Source of the DNA: Saccharospirillum sp.
GTDB lineage: Bacteria > Pseudomonadota > Gammaproteobacteria > Pseudomonadales > Natronospirillaceae
DNA length: 64,000 bases
NCBI GenBank assembly: GCA_018402545.1
Contig: JAGYIL010000001.1
Coordinates: 2,542,001 to 2,606,000 of the forward strand
Reading direction: 5' to 3'
Shown here: one piece after another, positions 40,573-52,657 of the stretch
Numbering within the stretch: the first letter of the stretch is position 1
Layout of the letters: each line of letters starts with the position of its first letter
Notes under the pieces: generated by a model
Told to the model about the DNA's origin: nothing
Seen by the model: the letters and a program-made list of their open reading frames with translations, nothing else
Databases searched by the model: none
Translations under genes and position numbers: made by a program

Positions 40573-42006
40573 ATGGAATGGGAAACCGTAATCGGGCTGG
40601 AAATACACGTTCAGCTTTCGACCCGATCCAAAATATTCTCCGGCTCCAGCACCCAGTATGGCGCCGAACCGAACACCCAGGCGAGCCTGGTCGATCTGGC
40701 CATGCCCGGCGCCTTGCCGGTGTTCAACGAGAACGCCTTGCGCAAGGCCGTCGCCTTTGGCCTGGCCATCGATGCGCACATAGGCAAACGTTCGGTGTTC
40801 GACCGCAAGAACTACTTTTATCCCGACCTGCCCAAAGGCTATCAGATCACCCAGATGGATGACCCCATCGTCGGGCTGGGCGAAGTCGAGATCGTGCTCG
40901 ACGACGGCAGCACCCGCACCATCGGCGTGACCCGGGCACACTTGGAAGAAGATGCCGGTAAATCCCTGCATGAAGACTTCGAGGGCATGACCGGCATCGA
41001 CCTGAACCGGGCCGGTACGCCGCTGCTGGAAATCGTCTCCGAACCGGACATGCGCTCGGCCAAGGAGGCCGTGGCCTACCTGAAGAAGATTCACAGCATC
41101 GTCACCTACATCGGCATTTCCGACGGCAATATGGCTGAAGGCAGCCTGCGCTGCGACGCCAACGTCTCGGTTCGGCCCAAAGGCCAGACCGAATTCGGCA
41201 CACGGACCGAAATCAAGAACATCAACTCCTTCAAGTTTGTTGAAAAAGCGATCAACGTTGAGGTTCAGCGCCATATCGATGTCATCGAGGACGGCGGCAC
41301 GGTTACCCAGGAAACCCGGCTCTACGATGCCGACAAGAACGAAACACGCAGCATGCGCTCGAAAGAGTTCGCCAACGATTATCGCTATTTCCCCGAACCC
41401 GACCTGCTGCCGGTCGAGATCGACGACGCCTACATTCAGGACGTAAAAGACCACCTGCCGGAACTGCCGGATGCCAAAATCCAGCGGTTCAAGGCCGACT
41501 ATGGCCTTTCTGACTACGATGCCACGGTATTGGCCGCCAGCCGCGCCATGGCCGATTATTTCGAAGCCGTGGTCGACGTCACCAAAGACGCCAAGCTGGC
41601 CGCCAACTGGTGCATGGGTGAACTGGCCGGCCAGTTGAACCGCCATGAACAGGACATCGCCGACAGCCCGGTATCGGCGGCAGATCTTGGCCTGCTGATA
41701 CAGCGCATTCAGGACAACACCGTTTCCAACAAGATCGCCAAAACCGTGTTCGAAGCCATGTTCCGGGGCGAAGGGTCGGCCGATGAGATCATCGAGGCAC
41801 AGGGCCTTAAGCAAGTCAGCGATTCCGGCGCCATCGAGGCGATGATCGACGAAGTGATCGCCAACAACCCCGCCCAGGTGGCCGATTATCGCAGCGGCAA
41901 AGACAAGCTGTTCGGCTTCTTTGTCGGCCAGGTGATGAAAGCCTCCAAAGGCCAGGCCAACCCGGCCCAGGTGAACGATATACTGAAAAGCAAGCTTCAA
42001 GGCTGA
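40573..42006 (+). CDS. gatB: Asp/Glu-tRNA amidotransferase subunit B
   Basis: [40 protein letters not shown]. Confidence 0.96.
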   Translation: MEWETVIGLEIHVQLSTRSKIFSGSSTQYGAEPNTQASLVDLAMPGALPVFNENALRKAVAFGLAIDAHIGKRSVFDRKNYFYPDLPKGYQITQMDDPIVGLGEVEIVLDDGSTRTIGVTRAHLEEDAGKSLHEDFEGMTGIDLNRAGTPLLEIVSEPDMRSAKEAVAYLKKIHSIVTYIGISDGNMAEGSLRCDANVSVRPKGQTEFGTRTEIKNINSFKFVEKAINVEVQRHIDVIEDGGTVTQETRLYDADKNETRSMRSKEFANDYRYFPEPDLLPVEIDDAYIQDVKDHLPELPDAKIQRFKADYGLSDYDATVLAASRAMADYFEAVVDVTKDAKLAANWCMGELAGQLNRHEQDIADSPVSAADLGLLIQRIQDNTVSNKIAKTVFEAMFRGEGSADEIIEAQGLKQVSDSGAIEAMIDEVIANNPAQVADYRSGKDKLFGFFVGQVMKASKGQANPAQVNDILKSKLQG

Positions 42007-42014
42007 TCGGCCAG

Positions 42015-42047
42015 CGCCGGATCACCCCGATAGGGATTGATCCGGCG
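42015..42047 (+). terminator. Hairpin 3' of gatB
   Basis: CGCCGGATCA / TGATCCGGCG perfect 10-bp stem; no T-tract. Confidence 0.4.
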
Positions 42048-42261
42048 TACTGTTAATCAATGCCCACTGAATTTGATACCCTTAATGCCCATCGCCCCTA
42101 AACCCTCGCGCGACCTTGCCGATAATCTTCTTTACCAGGTCAACAAAATTGTCACAGAACAATAACTGACCAATCGATCAAATAACGGCATAATCACAGT
42201 TTTCCCACATGTTCAACGGTGTCCGGTTATGGCCGGCCCTGTCAGGTTTTGGATCAACACT

Positions 42262-44265
42262 ATGAAGCTGTCCCTGATTGCCCGGGTTATTGCCGGTTTT
42301 ACCACTCTGCTGATCTTGTTTTCGATGATTACGCTCTACTCCCTGGTCGTTGAAAACCGTCTGGCCGGACAACTGGAGCTGACGTCAGGTCAGTTGGGCC
42401 CCTTGCTGGATGATACCAACCGGCTGCGCAACACCCTCCAGGAGGCCAACCGGGCAGTCATACTGCACGCCAATGCCGAAGATGCGGAGCGCAGAACGCT
42501 GCTGGAAAACCAGTTCAGTTACGCGCGCAGCGGCTACGACAGCCTGTTTCAGAGCCTGATGCAACGGCTCGAAGCCTATCCGGACATTCGTGATCAACTG
42601 GCTGCCAGCCGGTCCCTGGCAGACTCGCTCTTTGCAACCGGCGCCGACCATCTGGCACTGCAGAATCAGCGGGTGCAGACTCGCCTTAACGCCCTGGAGC
42701 AAGCCCAGCAATTTGACGATGAATGGATATTCTTTACCGGGGACCTGAATTCCATTGGTTCCCGGGCCACGTCCCAGGGGGATTCGGGTCTGCAGTGGGA
42801 AATCGACTTCATCGTTTCTCAGGCAGAAGGCGCCCAGGCCTATTTGCAGCGGGCGCTGGCAATCAATTCTTCCGAGCGCATGGGCGAAATCGAGTCCCAG
42901 CTAACCACAACGCTGGAGCAACTGAACGCCAAGGCGGAATCGATCGAATCGAATTTTGCCCGCTATGCCGCCGACACCAATGACTATATCGATCTGTTAC
43001 GCACCGCCATTGCCGGCGAATCGGGATTGTTTCAAAGCCACAAACGCTATGTTGAACTGAACGAGCAAAGCACCCTGGTTCTGCTCGAGCTGAACGACAC
43101 CATGGATTCCAACCTCACCGCACTGGACAGCCTGGTGGGCACGACGCGCAGTGTGTCGGCGCGGGCCACCCAGGAAGGCAATGCCATGGCCACCCGGGCC
43201 ATTGCCATCACCCTGGGCTTGCTGGTGATGGCACTGCTCATTTCGGTGCTTATCGGGTTTTCCATCGTCCGGTCCATTCGCAAGCCGATGGCCGAAACCC
43301 TGGCCGTGCTGGATCAGTTGGCACAGGGCCAACTGGGCGAACGCATCAAACACACCTCCAGTGACGAAATAGGACAGATTGCCCGCAACGTAAATACCCT
43401 GGCCGACCGGCTCAGCGATGTCATTCGCGACATTCGCACATCTTCCGAACAGGTGGCTGAATTGTCGGCCAGCACGTCGGAAGTCAGCGCAACCACGCGC
43501 GCCAGTGTCGAGCAACAGCAAGAACAGACCCAGTCAGTAGCCACGGCCATCACCGAAATGGAAAGCGCCATTCAGGAAGTCGCCGCCAATGCAGAGCGCA
43601 CACGCACCGAAGTGTCTGAAGTGACGGAGTCGGCCGAGCAGAATATGGCCAGCATGGCGCAAAATATTGAGTCTGCGCGGCAATTGAACGACTCCCAGGC
43701 GCACGCCAAAACCGTGATTGAGACCCTGCGTGATGAAAGCCAGCAGGTGGCCACCATACTCGATGTCATCCAGTCCATCGCCGAGCAAACCAATCTGCTG
43801 GCTCTGAATGCCGCGATTGAAGCCGCCCGAGCCGGTGAACAGGGACGGGGCTTCGCCGTGGTGGCCGACGAAGTCCGCACCCTGGCGACGCGGTCGCAAC
43901 AGTCGGCGAACGACATTCGCGTGATGATCGACCGGTTGCAGCAGCAATCAGAACAGGCGGTAGCCATCATGTCGAGCAATCAGACACTGGCGCAAACCTC
44001 GGCCAACCAGTCTCAACAGACCGGCGACTCACTGGCGGTGATGGTCAAACGCCTGGCCGACATCAACGACATGAGCCATTCGATCGCGACGGCGTCGGAA
44101 GAGCAAAGCGCCGTGGCCCGTGAAGTGACTGAAAACGTGGTGCATATTTCCGATATGGCGGAATCCCTGGCCGAAACCGCCCGCCAGGCGGCCAGCAACA
44201 GTCAGCAATTGCGCGAGCTGGCCAGCAACCAAACCGCACTGGTGGGCCGGTTTCAGTTAGCCTGA
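42262..44265 (+). CDS. Methyl-accepting chemotaxis protein
   Basis: [37 protein letters not shown] hairpin; start set at MKLSLIARV. Confidence 0.93.
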   Translation: MKLSLIARVIAGFTTLLILFSMITLYSLVVENRLAGQLELTSGQLGPLLDDTNRLRNTLQEANRAVILHANAEDAERRTLLENQFSYARSGYDSLFQSLMQRLEAYPDIRDQLAASRSLADSLFATGADHLALQNQRVQTRLNALEQAQQFDDEWIFFTGDLNSIGSRATSQGDSGLQWEIDFIVSQAEGAQAYLQRALAINSSERMGEIESQLTTTLEQLNAKAESIESNFARYAADTNDYIDLLRTAIAGESGLFQSHKRYVELNEQSTLVLLELNDTMDSNLTALDSLVGTTRSVSARATQEGNAMATRAIAITLGLLVMALLISVLIGFSIVRSIRKPMAETLAVLDQLAQGQLGERIKHTSSDEIGQIARNVNTLADRLSDVIRDIRTSSEQVAELSASTSEVSATTRASVEQQQEQTQSVATAITEMESAIQEVAANAERTRTEVSEVTESAEQNMASMAQNIESARQLNDSQAHAKTVIETLRDESQQVATILDVIQSIAEQTNLLALNAAIEAARAGEQGRGFAVVADEVRTLATRSQQSANDIRVMIDRLQQQSEQAVAIMSSNQTLAQTSANQSQQTGDSLAVMVKRLADINDMSHSIATASEEQSAVAREVTENVVHISDMAESLAETARQAASNSQQLRELASNQTALVGRFQLA

Positions 44266-44344
44266 TCCACGCACACACCGGTGCAACTGAACCAAAGCGT
44301 GACCGGTGTCCGTATCAAAGAGCCACGTTTCACAGGAAGGCTGC

Positions 44345-45376
44345 ATGCAATTACTGTCGTTCGGAGTACCTGCTCCGGCCCGCACTCTGACAACCCTGAC
44401 CATCACACTGCTGGCATCCGCACCGGTTATTGCGGTTGACAGCGACGCACTCAGATCCGGGCTGCAAACCGCAACCGGGTCGCTTTCCACCCTGAAAACC
44501 ATCCACATCGCCCATCAGGGAGAGGTGATTTGGGCCGAGACCTATAACGGGGCCAGCCTGTCAGCCTCCACCAATATCAAGTCGGCTTCGAAGACATTGG
44601 TCGCTACGCTGGTCGGCATTGCCATCGACAAGGGCATTCTCGACGGCGTCGATCAACCCATCGCCCCCCTGCTGCAAGACCAGCTTCCCGAGAATCCGGA
44701 CCCGCGGTTAAACGACATTACCATTGGCCATTTACTGTCGATGCAGGCCGGACTGGAGCGAACCTCCGGGCGTAATTACGGCGCCTGGGTAGTCAGCGAT
44801 AACTGGGTGAAAAATGCCCTCGCCCGCCCGTTCGAGGAAGAACCCGGGGGCGATATGCAATACTCCACCGGCAGTACCCATCTGTTGTCGGCCATTCTGA
44901 TGCGTGAAGCCGGAGAGTCCACACACAGCCTGGCCAACCGCTGGCTGGCGCCCGCCGGTATACGCGTCGACAGCTGGCTGAAAGACCCCCAGGGCATTCC
45001 CATGGGTGGCAATCAGGTGGGCATGACTCCGGAATCCCTGCTGGCACTGGGTGAACTCTTTCGCCGGAACGGGCAGACGGAAGGCGGCGAACAACTGCTG
45101 TCGCAAGACTGGATTGACGCAAGCTGGGAACGACGTACCCGGTCCCGGTTTCATGGCGGTGGATACGGCTATGGCTGGTTTATCCAAACCTTCTCCGGCG
45201 TCGACGGTTACTATGGTTGGGGATACGGGGGTCAAATGATCTATGTATTGCCCGAGCTGGAGCTGACCATCGCCATCACCTCCGAGGAAAACGAACCTTC
45301 AGGCCGAAGTGGGTATCGCGACCGGTTGCATCGTCTGGTCAGTCAGCACATTGTGCCGGCGGTCCGCGATTCCTGA
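44345..45376 (+). CDS. Serine hydrolase, beta-lactamase/class C family
   Basis: SASKTLVATLVG (SxxK), YSTGSTHLL (YxT/N), signal-peptide-like N-terminus. Confidence 0.82.
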   Translation: MQLLSFGVPAPARTLTTLTITLLASAPVIAVDSDALRSGLQTATGSLSTLKTIHIAHQGEVIWAETYNGASLSASTNIKSASKTLVATLVGIAIDKGILDGVDQPIAPLLQDQLPENPDPRLNDITIGHLLSMQAGLERTSGRNYGAWVVSDNWVKNALARPFEEEPGGDMQYSTGSTHLLSAILMREAGESTHSLANRWLAPAGIRVDSWLKDPQGIPMGGNQVGMTPESLLALGELFRRNGQTEGGEQLLSQDWIDASWERRTRSRFHGGGYGYGWFIQTFSGVDGYYGWGYGGQMIYVLPELELTIAITSEENEPSGRSGYRDRLHRLVSQHIVPAVRDS

Positions 45377-45385
45377 GCTGCTATC

Positions 45386-45416
45386 AAAAAAAAAGCGGCT
45401 GCCCTCACGGACAGCC
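45386..45416 (-). terminator. Rho-independent terminator for MCP gene 45442..47130
   Basis: Minus strand GCGGCTGTCCGTGAGGGCAGCCGCTTTTTTTTT. Confidence 0.85.
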
Positions 45417-45441
45417 GCTGCTTCCTTTATGTACTATCGCT

Positions 45442-47130
45442 CTATCGTGCCCTTTTAGCAGACCGATTGTCTACCGGCACCTGAAACACCTCGACTTCCC
45501 CTTCCAGTTCGGCCGCCAGCCCGTTTAGAGTGTTGACCGCATTCTGATTCGCCTTCAGGGCGGTAATCGATTTACCCGAACTCTCGGTAACACCTTCCAT
45601 CGACGCGACCAACTCATTGATGTCACCAACCTGCACGCGAATCACTTCGACAATCTGCCGAACTTTTTTCAGCGAATCATTCGCCTGATTATCGATGGTT
45701 GTCAGCACCTCATTGGACGATTCACTCAACGACAACCCATGTTCGATTTGCGGCAATGTTGATTCCATGGCAGTCACCGATGCCTGAGTTTCCTGACGAA
45801 TCTGTCCCAGCATCGATTCGATCTGGCCGGTGGCATCGCCGGTGCGCTGCGCCAGGGTGCGTACTTCATCGGCCACCACCGCAAAACCTCGGCCGGATTC
45901 GCCAGCGCGGGCGGCTTCGATGGCCGCGTTCAGCGCCAGTAAATTGGTTTGCTCGGAAATACCGTTGATCACACCGGCTATGTTGGCGATCTCGCCGGTT
46001 CGCGCTTCCAGTTGACGAATCTGATCAACCGCCGCATGCACCACATCCGACACCTTGCGAATTTCAATCGCCGTCTCGGCAATCAACCGACGACCGGATT
46101 CAGACTGTTCAACCGTCTTCGATGAGTTTTCTTCCGTATCTTCAAGCAATTCAGCGGTATGCAGCACACTCTGGCGCATGGTTTCCAGGCGATTGGCGGC
46201 ATCGGTCGTCGACTCGCCCTGCTGCTCTGCCATCGTCAGCGCATCACTGGATTCCCGCGACAACACCACCGCTTCTTTACCCAATTGCTGTGAGGCATTC
46301 ACAATATTGGTTACCACTTCACCCAGCCGATTCTGCATCAGTTGCACCGAATGCAGCACACTGCCTTCAGGTGACGTACGAATGGACTGGCTCAGATCGC
46401 CTTCCTGAACCCTCGACAGAATATCGGCCACTTCGCGCGGTTCACCGCCCAGCGAGACTTTCAGGCTGCGTTCAATCAATATCGCCAGCACAATCCCGAA
46501 CAGAATGGCGAGCCCGGTCAGCAACAGCATAAAGGCCGTAAACCCGGCCGCGCCTTCTCGGATGTCGTCGGTAATGGCCTGACTCTGAGCTTCCTGATAG
46601 TCAATAAAGGCGTTAATCGATGCCAGCCAGTCGATGAAAGCAGGCTTGGCTTCAGCGAGCATAAGTTGTTCGGCTGCCTCGCGCTGGCCAGCCTGCCGCA
46701 GGTCAATAACCTCAGAAATCAGCGGTTCTGTACGTTGTTCAACGGCTTGAATGCGGCTGAGCAGTTGCCGCTCACTGGCGGACACATCGCCACCATTGTT
46801 CAGCAACCGGTTCAGCGGGCCGGCACTCTCCTGATAAAAGCGTTCCAGCCGCTCGATGATCGCAATCTCTTCATTCAAAGCGGCCGTATCAGGCGCCAGA
46901 ACCACATCGCGTATGGCGATAGCACGGTCGTGTACACTGCCCCTAAAATTAATGGCGTAGCGTTGTTTCACCGAGTTCTGATCAGTGATGGCCGTTAGCC
47001 CCTGATCAATGGTTTGTACATTACGCACACCGATCACGGTAATCGCGAGCATGACCGCCAATACCAACCCGAACCCAATGACCAAACGCCTTCGTACCGA
47101 CATCTGGGAAAACAGCTTAATCAATCCCAT
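45442..47130 (-). CDS. Methyl-accepting chemotaxis protein
   Basis: [40 protein letters not shown]; start set at [16 protein letters not shown]. Confidence 0.92.
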   Translation of the reverse strand: MGLIKLFSQMSVRRRLVIGFGLVLAVMLAITVIGVRNVQTIDQGLTAITDQNSVKQRYAINFRGSVHDRAIAIRDVVLAPDTAALNEEIAIIERLERFYQESAGPLNRLLNNGGDVSASERQLLSRIQAVEQRTEPLISEVIDLRQAGQREAAEQLMLAEAKPAFIDWLASINAFIDYQEAQSQAITDDIREGAAGFTAFMLLLTGLAILFGIVLAILIERSLKVSLGGEPREVADILSRVQEGDLSQSIRTSPEGSVLHSVQLMQNRLGEVVTNIVNASQQLGKEAVVLSRESSDALTMAEQQGESTTDAANRLETMRQSVLHTAELLEDTEENSSKTVEQSESGRRLIAETAIEIRKVSDVVHAAVDQIRQLEARTGEIANIAGVINGISEQTNLLALNAAIEAARAGESGRGFAVVADEVRTLAQRTGDATGQIESMLGQIRQETQASVTAMESTLPQIEHGLSLSESSNEVLTTIDNQANDSLKKVRQIVEVIRVQVGDINELVASMEGVTESSGKSITALKANQNAVNTLNGLAAELEGEVEVFQVPVDNRSAKRAR

Positions 47131-47833
47131 TTCCACCACCTCATTGTTTACCGCACCGCGCCAACGGCGCTCTTTTTCATCCCGGACCATATGCGTGATC
47201 TGGCTCACAAAACAGCAACTTTACCTGTAAGCCTGCGAACTCCGCTCCGCCTGCCTCATTTTCTTTTCAGTGACCCACGACCGGCTTCAATTGATGAATA
47301 TTTAACCAGCAATGCGTCAAAACCGTCAGCTGCCCAACAGAAACAGTCGAAAAGTATTGTCAATCATTTGACGAGCCTTATGATTCACCAAAGTTCGACA
47401 GAGACTGAGACAATCTATACGCACCTGACTGACAAGCCGACCACCCCCGGTTTCAGTATTTTTTTGAACAAGGTGTTCACAACCCCTCACCAAGTGCCTG
47501 GGAACTACCTGCGAGCGCGTTATTGGCGCCAGAACAACGAGCGGTTTTTGTTCATCATCCATACAGCCTGTACGCCCTAGAATCACTGGCATATATCGAC
47601 GGTAAAACGATTGCCCTCGGGCAATTCACAGAGAGAAAACAGAGTGAACCTACTTTCTACGTTGCGCTGGTAACTGACTGTCGCCGTAATCATCCCCGGC
47701 ATGACGCTGGCAGACTTGGCCTGGAAAATTCGCATTGATCCGCTCATGGCGGTTGCGGACCTCCCCAATCTCGAAGAGCTCGGAGCGGACCCTTAGGTTT
47801 TTTAACACCCACCTGGGTTGGCTGGTAAAATCA

Positions 47834-48142
47834 TCACATCAGGTAGCGCCACCCGGCGGCTACCGCAATGCCGGCTGCGATGGCCGGCATAGGCCGACGC
47901 ATGACCAGCATGACCACGGCCGTTGCGAGCAAGGCCATGCGCGCGGCCAGATCACCTTCAACAGCAACGGGCACCAGAACGGCGACCAGCACCGAAGCGG
48001 ACATGGCATTAATAAAACTCTCAACGCGCTGATTGATCGGCACGACCGCCATTACCAGCACACCGCCGAATCGGGCCAGCAAGCTGACCGCTGCCATCAG
48101 CGCAATAACGATCAAACCGTTCATTCCGTCGGTGGCCATCAT
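47834..48142 (-). CDS. azlD: AzlD-type branched-chain amino acid transport subunit
   Basis: Small 4-TM-like protein overlapping azlC by ATGA. Confidence 0.8.
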   Translation of the reverse strand: MMATDGMNGLIVIALMAAVSLLARFGGVLVMAVVPINQRVESFINAMSASVLVAVLVPVAVEGDLAARMALLATAVVMLVMRRPMPAIAAGIAVAAGWRYLM

Positions 48143-48876
48143 GCCTCGTTCTCCATGGCCCGGGCAGCGGGTTTGCGTTCAAGCCAGAACAGGCCCACCA
48201 GACCACCACCAACAGCTCCGGCAACGACATGGGTATTGTCGGGTAAATACCGGTAGGCCAGCCAACCGGTGAGTGCGGCAACACACCAGATAAGCACCAG
48301 GCGCCAGCTTCTGCGGCCACCAAACACCATCGATAACAGAAAACAGCCCATTACCATATCCAGCCCGAAACGGGTTGGATCGGCGATGAGGTTGCCGAAG
48401 GTCATGCCCAGAATGGTGCCGCCCATCCAGGTCAGCCAGATGGCGATGCCCCCGCCGACCAGCATGCCCAGATTGGGCTTACCATTCTGACAATCGTTCA
48501 GAGTCATTGCCCAGTTGGCATCGGATAACACCAGCAAAGACCCATACCGCTGCGTTGCGGGTACCTGTTTCAGCCAGGGGTACAGGCTGGCCCCCATGAG
48601 CAAATGTCGGGCATTGATCGCGAAGGTGGTTATAAGCAGAGGCACGATGGGTATTTGCGGCCCCCAGAGTTCCAGAGCGGCGAACTGCGCCGTTCCGGCA
48701 AAGACGGTCAAACTCATGAAAACGGTTTGCACCGGCGTTAGCCCGGTCTGAACCGCCGCCAGGCCATAAGCGAGTCCAAAAACGATGACAAACAACGATA
48801 ACGGCAACAGGCGCCAGAAGCCTTGTCCGATACCTGCCAGTGTGAGGCCGGGCATGACAGAGACGGCGGTGGACAT
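48139..48876 (-). CDS. azlC: AzlC family branched-chain amino acid exporter subunit
   Basis: FGLAYGLAAVQTGLTPVQTVFMSLTVFAGTAQFAALELW. Confidence 0.88.
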   Translation of the reverse strand: MSTAVSVMPGLTLAGIGQGFWRLLPLSLFVIVFGLAYGLAAVQTGLTPVQTVFMSLTVFAGTAQFAALELWGPQIPIVPLLITTFAINARHLLMGASLYPWLKQVPATQRYGSLLVLSDANWAMTLNDCQNGKPNLGMLVGGGIAIWLTWMGGTILGMTFGNLIADPTRFGLDMVMGCFLLSMVFGGRRSWRLVLIWCVAALTGWLAYRYLPDNTHVVAGAVGGGLVGLFWLERKPAARAMENEA

Positions 48877-48988
48877 GACAACTCCGAAGGGTAGGGATTA
48901 ATTCAGCATTGAACCAGCTTGACCGGGAACGGCCAAGCCTAACACAGAACAGGGGTCAATCAGGGTTGTAAAGGTATATGGTCAGACG

Positions 48989-49567
48989 TCAGGCCTGACC
49001 ACCACTGTCACTGAGAAAGGTTTTATCGATGCCCAACCTTCGCAATGCGGCGTCGTATCGGGTTTCCAGACCTTCATCAAAGATCAGGGCCAGATCCCCT
49101 GGCACGGTGAGCCAGGCATTGCCTTTCAGCTCGCCTTCGAGTTGACCGGGTGACCAGCCGGAACACCCCAGGCACACCAGGTAGTCGTCAGGTCCGGCGC
49201 CACGGGCAATGGCCTGAAGGATATCCGGACTGGTGGTGATGCTCAGGTGGCCATTGTTGACCGTACTGCTCCAGGGCCCTTCGTTGGAGCGATGAATGAT
49301 AAAACCGTGCTCGGGCATCACTGGCCCGCCTGAATACACCGGACGATCCAGCAAATCAGCGTTATCGCACTCAATGTTGAGTGATTCAAAGACTTCGCCC
49401 AGGGTCATGGACGTCAGCCGGTTGATCACCAGCCCCATGCAGCCTTCATCGTCATGCTGGAACAGGTAGGAAACGGTGCCGGTAAACCAGGGGTCGTTCA
49501 TATCGGGCATGGCCACGATGAACTGATGGCTCAAACCGGTGTCATTATGAAAGAGGGTGTCCATCAT
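48989..49567 (-). CDS. algH: YqgE/AlgH family protein (UPF0301)
   Basis: HQFIVAMPDMNDPWFTGTVSYLFQHDDEGCMGLVINRL. Confidence 0.92.
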   Translation of the reverse strand: MMDTLFHNDTGLSHQFIVAMPDMNDPWFTGTVSYLFQHDDEGCMGLVINRLTSMTLGEVFESLNIECDNADLLDRPVYSGGPVMPEHGFIIHRSNEGPWSSTVNNGHLSITTSPDILQAIARGAGPDDYLVCLGCSGWSPGQLEGELKGNAWLTVPGDLALIFDEGLETRYDAALRRLGIDKTFLSDSGGQA

Positions 49568-49644
49568 GGTACTCCTGTAGCGCTGAAACGATCGACTAAC
49601 GACTCAATACCGCCGACCGTTCAGGTCGGGGATGCCAACCGGTC

Positions 49645-49668
49645 ACCCTGCGTTCAGCCGCAGGGTGC
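49645..49668. other. Perfect 9-bp stem hairpin in algH/moeB spacer
   Basis: CACCCTGCG-TTCAGC-CGCAGGGTG; no T-tract. Confidence 0.45.
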
Positions 49669-49736
49669 GGTGGCGGAGGGAAACCTCACATACCCGGTAG
49701 TAACCCATAGAATAGTAAGATATCAGTGTGCATGCA

Positions 49737-50504
49737 CTAACGTTGCTGACAAACCGGGCAATCAGGCTGACGTTTGAACTGGAACCGTTGCCAGCTCAGA
49801 TCGGTGGCATCTAGTGTCAGCAGGGTTCCGACCAGGGGTTCGCCAAACTGCGCCAGTATCTTAAGGGTTTCAACCGCCTGCACTGACCCGACGACACCCA
49901 CCACCGGCCCCAGCACGCCTGCGGTGGCGCAACTGACATCGTCGTCCTGACCGTCGGGAAACAGGCAGCTGTAACAGGGGCTGTCCTCACGACGAAAATC
50001 AAAGACGCTGAGTTGCCCCGATAAACCGATTGCCGCCCCCGATATAAGCGGTATACCAAGAGCCATACAAGCCCGATTGGCGGCATAACGGCTGCTGAAA
50101 CTGTCGGTGCCGATAACCACGGCATCACAGCCCCGGGCCCAGGCGAGCATGCTGGCCTCATCGAGGTGGCTATCGATCTCGGTAACCTTTACGTCTGGGT
50201 TCAGTTCCGCCAGCGTGGCTCGGGCGCTCGAGGTTTTCTTTTCATCCACGGCCCGGGTGCGGTGCACAATCTGACGTTGTAGATTGGTCTCATCGACCCG
50301 GTCGCCATCGGCAATCAGCAGTTCACCAACGCCTGCCGCAGCAAGGTACAACAAGATTGGGCTGCCCAATCCACCAGCGCCGAGCACGAGCACCCGGCTG
50401 TTAACAATGCGTTGCTGCCCCACAATATCCACCTGTGGCAACAGGATGTGCCGGCTATAGCGCAGCAATTGGTGATCGGTGAGTGCTTCGGGCGGCTGAG
50501 TCAT
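49737..50504 (-). CDS. moeB: MoeB/ThiF family adenylyltransferase
   Basis: LRYSRHILLPQVDIVGQQRI; VLGAGGLGSPILLYLAAAGVG; CPVC zinc motif. Confidence 0.9.
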   Translation of the reverse strand: MTQPPEALTDHQLLRYSRHILLPQVDIVGQQRIVNSRVLVLGAGGLGSPILLYLAAAGVGELLIADGDRVDETNLQRQIVHRTRAVDEKKTSSARATLAELNPDVKVTEIDSHLDEASMLAWARGCDAVVIGTDSFSSRYAANRACMALGIPLISGAAIGLSGQLSVFDFRREDSPCYSCLFPDGQDDDVSCATAGVLGPVVGVVGSVQAVETLKILAQFGEPLVGTLLTLDATDLSWQRFQFKRQPDCPVCQQR

Positions 50505-50610
50505 GGCAGGGGCCTTGTTAGGCAGATCAAAACCCGATTTCTTGCACTGAAACGGGCCAGATCAGCGGGCAACCCTGTCGGTCACCCACTGGCAGTTCAG
50601 ACTGAGCCGA

Positions 50611-50940
50611 TCAGGCTTCTTCGTCGGGCACAACTTCGTCGATCAGGGTTTTAAGCTCACCCTTCTGATGCATATCGGTAATGATGTCGCATCCACCAAT
50701 AAGTTCACCGTTGACCCAAAGTTGCGGAAAGGTCGGCCAGTTGGCGTATTTCGGCAATTCGGCACGAATGTCGGGGTTGGACAGCACATCAACATAGGCA
50801 AACTTTTTGCCGCAGCTCATAACGGCCTGCACCGTCTGTGCAGAAAAGCCGCACATGGGCTGGTTCGGGTTGCCTTTCATATACAGCAATACCGGGTTGG
50901 ATTCGATTTGCTCTTTGATGTTCGCCAGGGTGTCGGTCAT
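50611..50940 (-). CDS. grxD: Monothiol glutaredoxin Grx4
   Basis: VLYMKGNPNQPMCGFSAQTVQA; FPQLWVNGELIGGCDI. Confidence 0.95.
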   Translation of the reverse strand: MTDTLANIKEQIESNPVLLYMKGNPNQPMCGFSAQTVQAVMSCGKKFAYVDVLSNPDIRAELPKYANWPTFPQLWVNGELIGGCDIITDMHQKGELKTLIDEVVPDEEA

Positions 50941-51129
50941 GGTTTCATCCCACAGGTTGCTTCAGATGTCGCTATTGTACGCCAATCCTGCTGAATCGAC
51001 AGGGGATGACAGTGGCAATAACTGCTTGCCCTGTTAGTTAGGGTTTAATTGCCCATTTTCAATTGTGCTTTCTCAATCTTCACCCCTTAAACAGACTACG
51101 GCTTGGGCCTAGTTTTTAGCCAAAGGCCC

Positions 51130-51327
51130 GTGTTGGGGATCGGGTAGGCCTGCACGGGTGGTGCGACACTCGCTCGGCGTAAATCCGTCCATGGAGCCTA
51201 GACCACATGATATGAATCCCCTCCATGGGATTCACCCTTCGGGCTCGCTGCGCTCATGCTAAAACGCTCCTGGCGTTTTAGTCCATGTTGCGGACTACCC
51301 CGGACAGACCCACCCGATCCCCAGCAC
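51130..51327. repeat. Palindromic element family A, copy A4, carrying nested module C
   Basis: Arms GTGTTGGGGATCGGGTAGGCCTGCACGGGT / ACCCCGGACAGACCCACCCGATCCCCAGCAC; core CGGCGTAAATCCGTCCATGGAGCCTAGACC...TGCGGACTACCCC interrupted by 75-bp module. Confidence 0.82.
51210..51284. repeat. Nested 75-bp module C (copy 1)
   Basis: 71/75 identical by manual alignment to reverse complement of 52515..52589; contains GAATCCC/GGGATTC and CTAAAACGC/GCGTTTTAG hairpins. Confidence 0.9.
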
Positions 51328-51496
51328 TTGATCAGCACCTTAATCCAATTTCCACAAAACCCGCAAAACCCGCAAAACATCACTGCAGATATCGCAGACG
51401 GCTTGCAATTGCTCTGCACTAGCCGCTTCAGTAAACTTAACGGTTTTCCCCGCCATGCTGCGTGGACCATAAACCCCAGAACGGAGTCACCCACCC

Positions 51497-52405
51497 ATGT
51501 CCGTCAGGCACTTTTTGACCCTGAATGATCTCACCCCGGATGAATTGCGGTTCCTGATTCAGCGCTCAGGTGAACTGAAAAGCCTGTTCAAGCGCGGCGA
51601 AGTGTTTGAACCCCTAAAAAACCGGGTGCTGGGCATGATTTTCGAGAAATCCTCGACGCGGACGCGGGTCTCGTTCGAGGCGGGCATGATGCAACTGGGC
51701 GGTGGCGCGATCTTTCTGTCGCCCCGGGATACCCAGCTTGGGCGGGGCGAACCCATTGAAGACAGCGCCCGGGTGCTGTCTCAAATGGTCGACGCGGTGA
51801 TGATCCGTACCTTCGAGCATGAAAAAATCGAAACCTTTGCCGAGTATTCAACGGTGCCGGTGATTAATGCCCTGACCGATGACTACCACCCCTGCCAGCT
51901 ACTGGCCGATATGCAGGCGTACCAGGAAGCGCGCGGCTCCATTCAAGGCAAAACCGTTACCTGGATCGGCGATGGCAACAACATGTGCAATTCCTACATC
52001 AACGCCGCCATGCTGTACGATTTCAAACTGAACATCGCCTGCCCAGAAGGCTTTGAACCCATGGCTGAACTGCTGACCAAGGCCGGTGACCGGGTAAAAA
52101 TCATGCGTGATCCGGTGGAAGCAGTGGAAAACTCACATCTGGTCACAACAGATGTCTGGGCCAGCATGGGTCAGGAAGAGGAAGCCGACGACCGGATTCG
52201 GGTGTTTGAATCCCTGCAAGTCTCCCCGGCGTTGATGGACAAAGCCCACAAAGACGCTGTCTTTATGCATTGCCTGCCCGCCCACCGCGGCGAGGAAGTC
52301 AGCATGGATATGCTCGACGACCCTCGTTCTGTGGTCTGGGAACAAGCTGGAAACCGTTTGCATGCGCAGAAAGCGTTGTTGGAATTTTTGCTTTGTAGTG
52401 AGTGA
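51497..52405 (+). CDS. argF: Ornithine carbamoyltransferase
   Basis: [39 protein letters not shown]. Confidence 0.96.
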   Translation: MSVRHFLTLNDLTPDELRFLIQRSGELKSLFKRGEVFEPLKNRVLGMIFEKSSTRTRVSFEAGMMQLGGGAIFLSPRDTQLGRGEPIEDSARVLSQMVDAVMIRTFEHEKIETFAEYSTVPVINALTDDYHPCQLLADMQAYQEARGSIQGKTVTWIGDGNNMCNSYINAAMLYDFKLNIACPEGFEPMAELLTKAGDRVKIMRDPVEAVENSHLVTTDVWASMGQEEEADDRIRVFESLQVSPALMDKAHKDAVFMHCLPAHRGEEVSMDMLDDPRSVVWEQAGNRLHAQKALLEFLLCSE

Positions 52406-52471
52406 GTAACACCAACTTTTCTGTACGATGTAATTTGCAGTATTCGTATGTCCGAGTTTGCACGAAACTGA

Positions 52472-52657
52472 GCGCCGGTGGGCAGGGATGCTCTTGCGGG
52501 GGTATCTGAGGCAGGGACTAAAACGCCGGGAGCGTTTTAGCATGAGCGCAGCGAGCCCGCAGGGTGAAGCCCATGGATGGGATTCATATCCCGAAATTAA
52601 GCTTACATGGATGTATCTATAGCGCCCCCGCAAGAGTGTCCCTGCCCTCCGGTGCGG
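52472..52657. repeat. Palindromic element family B, copy B5, carrying nested module C
   Basis: Arms GCGCCGGTGGGCAGGGATGCTCTTGCGGGGG / CCCCCGCAAGAGTGTCCCTGCCCTCCGGTGCG. Confidence 0.85.
52515..52589. repeat. Nested 75-bp module C (copy 2, opposite orientation)
   Basis: See 51210..51284. Confidence 0.9.

Noticed and set aside
40363-42000. 545-aa minus-strand ORF
   Set aside because: Mirror frame of gatB; composition typical of an antisense artefact
47209-47830. Possible gene remnant between MCP and azlD
   Set aside because: Only short ORFs with no recognisable domain or convincing ribosome-binding site; cannot support a pseudogene call
51354-51379. Short tandem repeat CAAAACCCG (about 2.8 units) upstream of argF
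   Set aside because: Too short to distinguish from chance; no known function
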